DNA of 6,871 bases. Origin: JBOGJI01 sp050747865 (GTDB lineage: Bacteria > Acidobacteriota > Thermoanaerobaculia > Multivoradales > JAHEKO01). Below the pieces are notes generated by a model. The model searched no databases. It saw only the letters and a list, made by a program, of their open reading frames with translations, and had not been told where the DNA came from. Below, one piece after another: positions 4,431 through 6,871 of this stretch. The position numbers were made by a program, and so were the translations under genes. The stretch covers positions 1-6,871 of the forward strand of contig JBOGJI010000153.1 in assembly GCA_050747865.1 (NCBI GenBank), given 5' to 3'. Position 1 is the stretch's first letter. Each line of letters begins with the position of its first letter.

Positions 4431-6871
4431 ATGAGAGTAGTCGTCCGCACGGCACTGACTGCGGGGTTGAGTTTCGCGATCGCGCTGGCCGGCGCCGCCT
4501 CGCCGAGTGCCGCCGCGCCGGTGCGATCTCACCATCGGCAAGCGGTGGGTGGTGCTCCGGACTCCGGCGCGCCGACGGCTGGGGACGAGACCATGCCGGC
4601 CGGGCTCTACCTGGCGGTGGCCCGCAGCCGGGCCGCGGAGGCGGACCCCGCCTATCACGTCGATCGCCACGGCCGCGGCGCCAACCCGCGCCACGGCCTC
4701 GACCTCGCCTTCACGGCTGGGGGCGCCCGGGTCGATGGCCGTGCAGGAGGCTTCGCCCTGCGGCTCGCGCGCTTCGGCCGCGGCGACGGCGAGCCGGTGC
4801 GCCAGACGGCGCCGCGCATCGACGGCGCCTGGGTCGAGTACCAACGCGACCGGGGCCTGAGCGAGTGGTTCGTCAACCTGCCCGACGGCGTGGAGCAGGG
4901 CTGGACGGTGACCGAGCGGCCGGCGGTGCGCGGACCGCTGGTGCTGGAGCTCGACACCGCCCGCCCGCCCGACCGGGTCGGCGACGGGCGCCTCGCCTGG
5001 TCCGGGCTGGTCTACCACCGGCTGGTGGCGGTGGACGCGGCGGGCCGGGAGCTGCCCGCGGCCTGGACGCCCGACGGCGCCCGGCTGCGCATCGAGGTGG
5101 AGGATCGCGACGCCGCCTATCCGGTGCTCATCGATCCGTGGGTGGAGCAGGCCAAGCTCACCGCGGACGATGGGGTGGCGGGCGATGACTTCGGCATCTC
5201 GGTCGCGCTGTCGGGCGACACCGCGCTGGTGGGTGCATATCTCGCCAACGTGGACGGCAACGGCGACCAGGGCGCGGCCTACGTCTTCACCCGCAGCGGT
5301 GGGGAGTGGAGCCAGCAGGCCAAGCTCACCGCGGACGACGGGGCGCAGGTCGATCAGTTCGGCTTCTCGGTCGCGCTGTCGGGCGACACCGCGCTGGTGG
5401 GGGCATACAGCGCCGACGTGGACGGCAACCTCGGCCAGGGCGCGGCTTACGTCTTCACCCGCAGCGGCGGGGTGTGGAGCCCGCAGGCCAAGCTCACCGC
5501 GGACGACGGGGCGGGGTTCGATGCATTCGGTATCTCGGTCGCGCTATCGGGCGACACCGCGCTGGTGGGTGCATATTTCGCCGACGTGGACGGCAACCCC
5601 GACCAAGGTGCGGCTTACGTCTTCACTCGCAGCGGCGGGGTGTGGAGCCCGCAGGCCAAGCTCACCGCGGACAACGGGGCGCCGGTCGATCAGTTCGGCG
5701 TCTCGGTCGCGCTGTCGGAAGACACCGCGCTGGTGGGGGCATATTTCGCCGCCGTGGACGGCAATATCCTTCAGGGCGCAGCCTACGTCTTCACTCGCAG
5801 CGGCGGGGAGTGGAGCCAGCAAGACAAGCTCATCGCGGACGACGGAGCGGCGAACGATCTCTTCAGCATCTCCGTCGCGCTGTCGGGCGGCACCGCGCTG
5901 GTGGGGGCGTGGGGCGCCGCCGTGGACGGCAACTCCGCCCAGGGCGCGGCCTACGTCTTCACCCACAGCGGCGGGGAGTGGAGCCAGCAGGCCAAGCTCA
6001 CCGCGGACGATGGCGCGGAGGGCGATTTCTTCGGCCGCGCGGTGGCGCTCTCGGGGGACACCGCGCTGGTGGGTGCATTTGAGGCCGACGTGGACGGCAA
6101 CTCCGCCCAGGGGGCGGCCTACGTCTTCACCCACAGCGGCGGGGAGTGGAGCCAGCAGACCAAGCTCACCGCGGACGACGGGGCGCAGTCCGATCAGTTC
6201 GGCTTCTCGGTCGCGCTGTCGGGCGACACCGCGCTGGTGGGTGCATATTTCGCCGCCGTGGACGGCAACACCGCCCAGGGCGCGGCCTACGTCTATGGGC
6301 CTTCGTTGGTCCCCGCCGCTCTCGTGGTCGACGGCACGCCGATCGTCTCCGACGGCAACCAGGTCTTCGAGCCGGGCGAGCAGGTCGAGATCGCCCCGGC
6401 CTGGCAGAACGACGGCCAGTTCCCGCAGTTGCTCACCGGCACGGCGTCCGACTTCACCGGACCCGCAGGATCGACGTATGAGCTGATCGTCGACGCGGCC
6501 GACTACGGCGAGATCGAGCCGGGAGCGAGCGCGAGCTGCGACGTGGCCGAGATGTGCTACCAGATGGGCATCGGCCCGCCGGGGGTGCCGCGGCCGGCAC
6601 TGCACTGGGACGCGGCTTTCACGGAGACCCTCTCCGATGCGACGGTCCAGACCTGGACCCTGCACGTCGGCGACAGCTTCGTTGACGTGCCGCGGTCGAG
6701 CCCGTTCTATCCGGCGATCGAGACGCTGCTGCACCACGCGGTGACCGGCGGCTGCACGGCGACGACGTATTGCCCGGCCGGACCCAACACGCGCGCCCAG
6801 ATGCCGGTGTTCCTGCTCAAGGCGCTGGAGGGCGGGAGCTACGTGCCGCCGGCCTGCATCGAGGGCGAAGA
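4431..6871 (+). CDS. Secreted FG-GAP repeat protein with C-terminal S-layer-like domain (3' end outside window)
   Basis: Open from ATG 4431 to the window edge, 813 codons so far. Residues 1-29 are a signal peptide: basic start MRVVVR, hydrophobic core, then SAAA with cleavage probably after A29. Residues about 50-240 are an N-terminal domain seen before FG-GAP repeats in related proteins (LSEWFVNLPDGVEQGWTV, RLAWSGLVYHRL, AAYPVLIDPW). Residues 241-622 are seven FG-GAP_2-type repeats (AKLTADDGA, FG.SVALSGDTALVGA, VDGN..QGAAYVF), likely a seven-bladed beta-propeller. Residues about 623-745 are a beta-rich domain (DGNQVFEPGEQVEIAPAWQN, TGTASDFTGP, paired Cys in SCDVAEMCY). From 748 an SLH-like domain begins (DSFVDVPRSSPFYPAIETLL, TGGCTATTYCP, NTRAQMPVFLLKAL) and is cut by the window. 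Known relatives are secreted or surface proteins; the ligand is unknown. The neighbouring operon is unrelated in function. The frame is intact throughout. Confidence 0.9.
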   Translation, partial: MRVVVRTALTAGLSFAIALAGAASPSAAAPVRSHHRQAVGGAPDSGAPTAGDETMPAGLYLAVARSRAAEADPAYHVDRHGRGANPRHGLDLAFTAGGARVDGRAGGFALRLARFGRGDGEPVRQTAPRIDGAWVEYQRDRGLSEWFVNLPDGVEQGWTVTERPAVRGPLVLELDTARPPDRVGDGRLAWSGLVYHRLVAVDAAGRELPAAWTPDGARLRIEVEDRDAAYPVLIDPWVEQAKLTADDGVAGDDFGISVALSGDTALVGAYLANVDGNGDQGAAYVFTRSGGEWSQQAKLTADDGAQVDQFGFSVALSGDTALVGAYSADVDGNLGQGAAYVFTRSGGVWSPQAKLTADDGAGFDAFGISVALSGDTALVGAYFADVDGNPDQGAAYVFTRSGGVWSPQAKLTADNGAPVDQFGVSVALSEDTALVGAYFAAVDGNILQGAAYVFTRSGGEWSQQDKLIADDGAANDLFSISVALSGGTALVGAWGAAVDGNSAQGAAYVFTHSGGEWSQQAKLTADDGAEGDFFGRAVALSGDTALVGAFEADVDGNSAQGAAYVFTHSGGEWSQQTKLTADDGAQSDQFGFSVALSGDTALVGAYFAAVDGNTAQGAAYVYGPSLVPAALVVDGTPIVSDGNQVFEPGEQVEIAPAWQNDGQFPQLLTGTASDFTGPAGSTYELIVDAADYGEIEPGASASCDVAEMCYQMGIGPPGVPRPALHWDAAFTETLSDATVQTWTLHVGDSFVDVPRSSPFYPAIETLLHHAVTGGCTATTYCPAGPNTRAQMPVFLLKALEGGSYVPPACIEGE
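5151..6296 (+). repeat. Seven tandem 168-bp coding repeats
   Basis: Units start at 5151, 5319, 5487, 5655, 5823, 5991 and 6159, each exactly 168 bp (56 residues). The seventh is cut to 138 bp at GAAYVY before the next domain. Copies are near identical at base level in the stretch encoding SVALSGDTALVGA, including silent positions, while residues 9-13 and about 30-38 of each unit vary. Unit 5 is the most diverged (DKLIADD, LFSIS in place of FG, SGGTALVGAW). Units 5 and 6 share DGNSAQGAAYVFTHSGGEWS, suggesting local copying. Confidence 0.92.

Noticed and set aside
5170..6486. A 438-residue plus-strand open frame over the FG-GAP repeats, rich in Arg, Ser, Pro and Trp
   Set aside because: It is the second frame of the secreted protein gene. 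The repeat period is a multiple of three, so one open unit makes every unit open. It has no family signature.
5544..6737. A 397-residue minus-strand frame antisense to the FG-GAP repeats
   Set aside because: It stays open for the same periodic reason in GC-rich DNA. The residue pattern is a mirror of the repeats and there is no sign of a separate gene.

Overview
The window is GC-rich bacterial DNA that looks like a small accessory region: toxin-antitoxin-type modules, a single-gene mobile element and gene debris, placed before one large secreted-protein gene. Two traits suggest Acidobacteriota, perhaps the Thermoanaerobaculia: a secreted FG-GAP protein ending in an S-layer-homology-like domain of the 'GVT.GC...YCP...TRAQM' type, and a transposase of the long REP-associated (RAYT) type. 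This assignment rests on remembered family resemblance, not on a search. There is no rRNA, tRNA or CRISPR array that I can see.

Layout. Positions 1-258 (minus) hold the end of a TPR-type reading frame that runs out of the window. Positions 248 to about 1050 (plus) hold the middle of a membrane-anchored winged-helix/TPR-type regulator without its DNA-binding head or its TPR tail. This relic runs in frame, with no stop, into a vapBC toxin-antitoxin operon (1091-1813) that has its own AT-richer promoter/operator segment. Next is a RAYT transposase on the minus strand (2234-3160), framed by inverted REP-like ends (1961-1991 and 3201-3233) that share a perfect 16-bp core, each preceded by a short tandem repeat. 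The right end abuts the last 47 codons of an S-layer-like gene (3235-3378). A strong sigma70-like promoter (3443-3470) with an embedded palindrome then drives a two-gene operon (3479-4263). It encodes an 80-residue HicA-like protein and a 181-residue helix-turn-helix partner joined by an ATGA overlap. I read this pair as a HicAB-like toxin-antitoxin system that is poorly described, and it is the best candidate here for something new. After a 167-bp spacer with a perfect 16-bp palindrome comes a secreted protein (4431 to beyond 6871) with seven exact-period 168-bp FG-GAP repeats, a likely seven-bladed propeller, and a C-terminal S-layer-like domain cut by the window edge.

How the parts relate. 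The two toxin-antitoxin modules are each self-contained and probably self-regulated, and both seem to start translation at or very near the transcription start. The RAYT probably moves or copies the REP-like ends. The secreted protein is a separate unit with its own ribosome binding site, probably acting at the cell surface.
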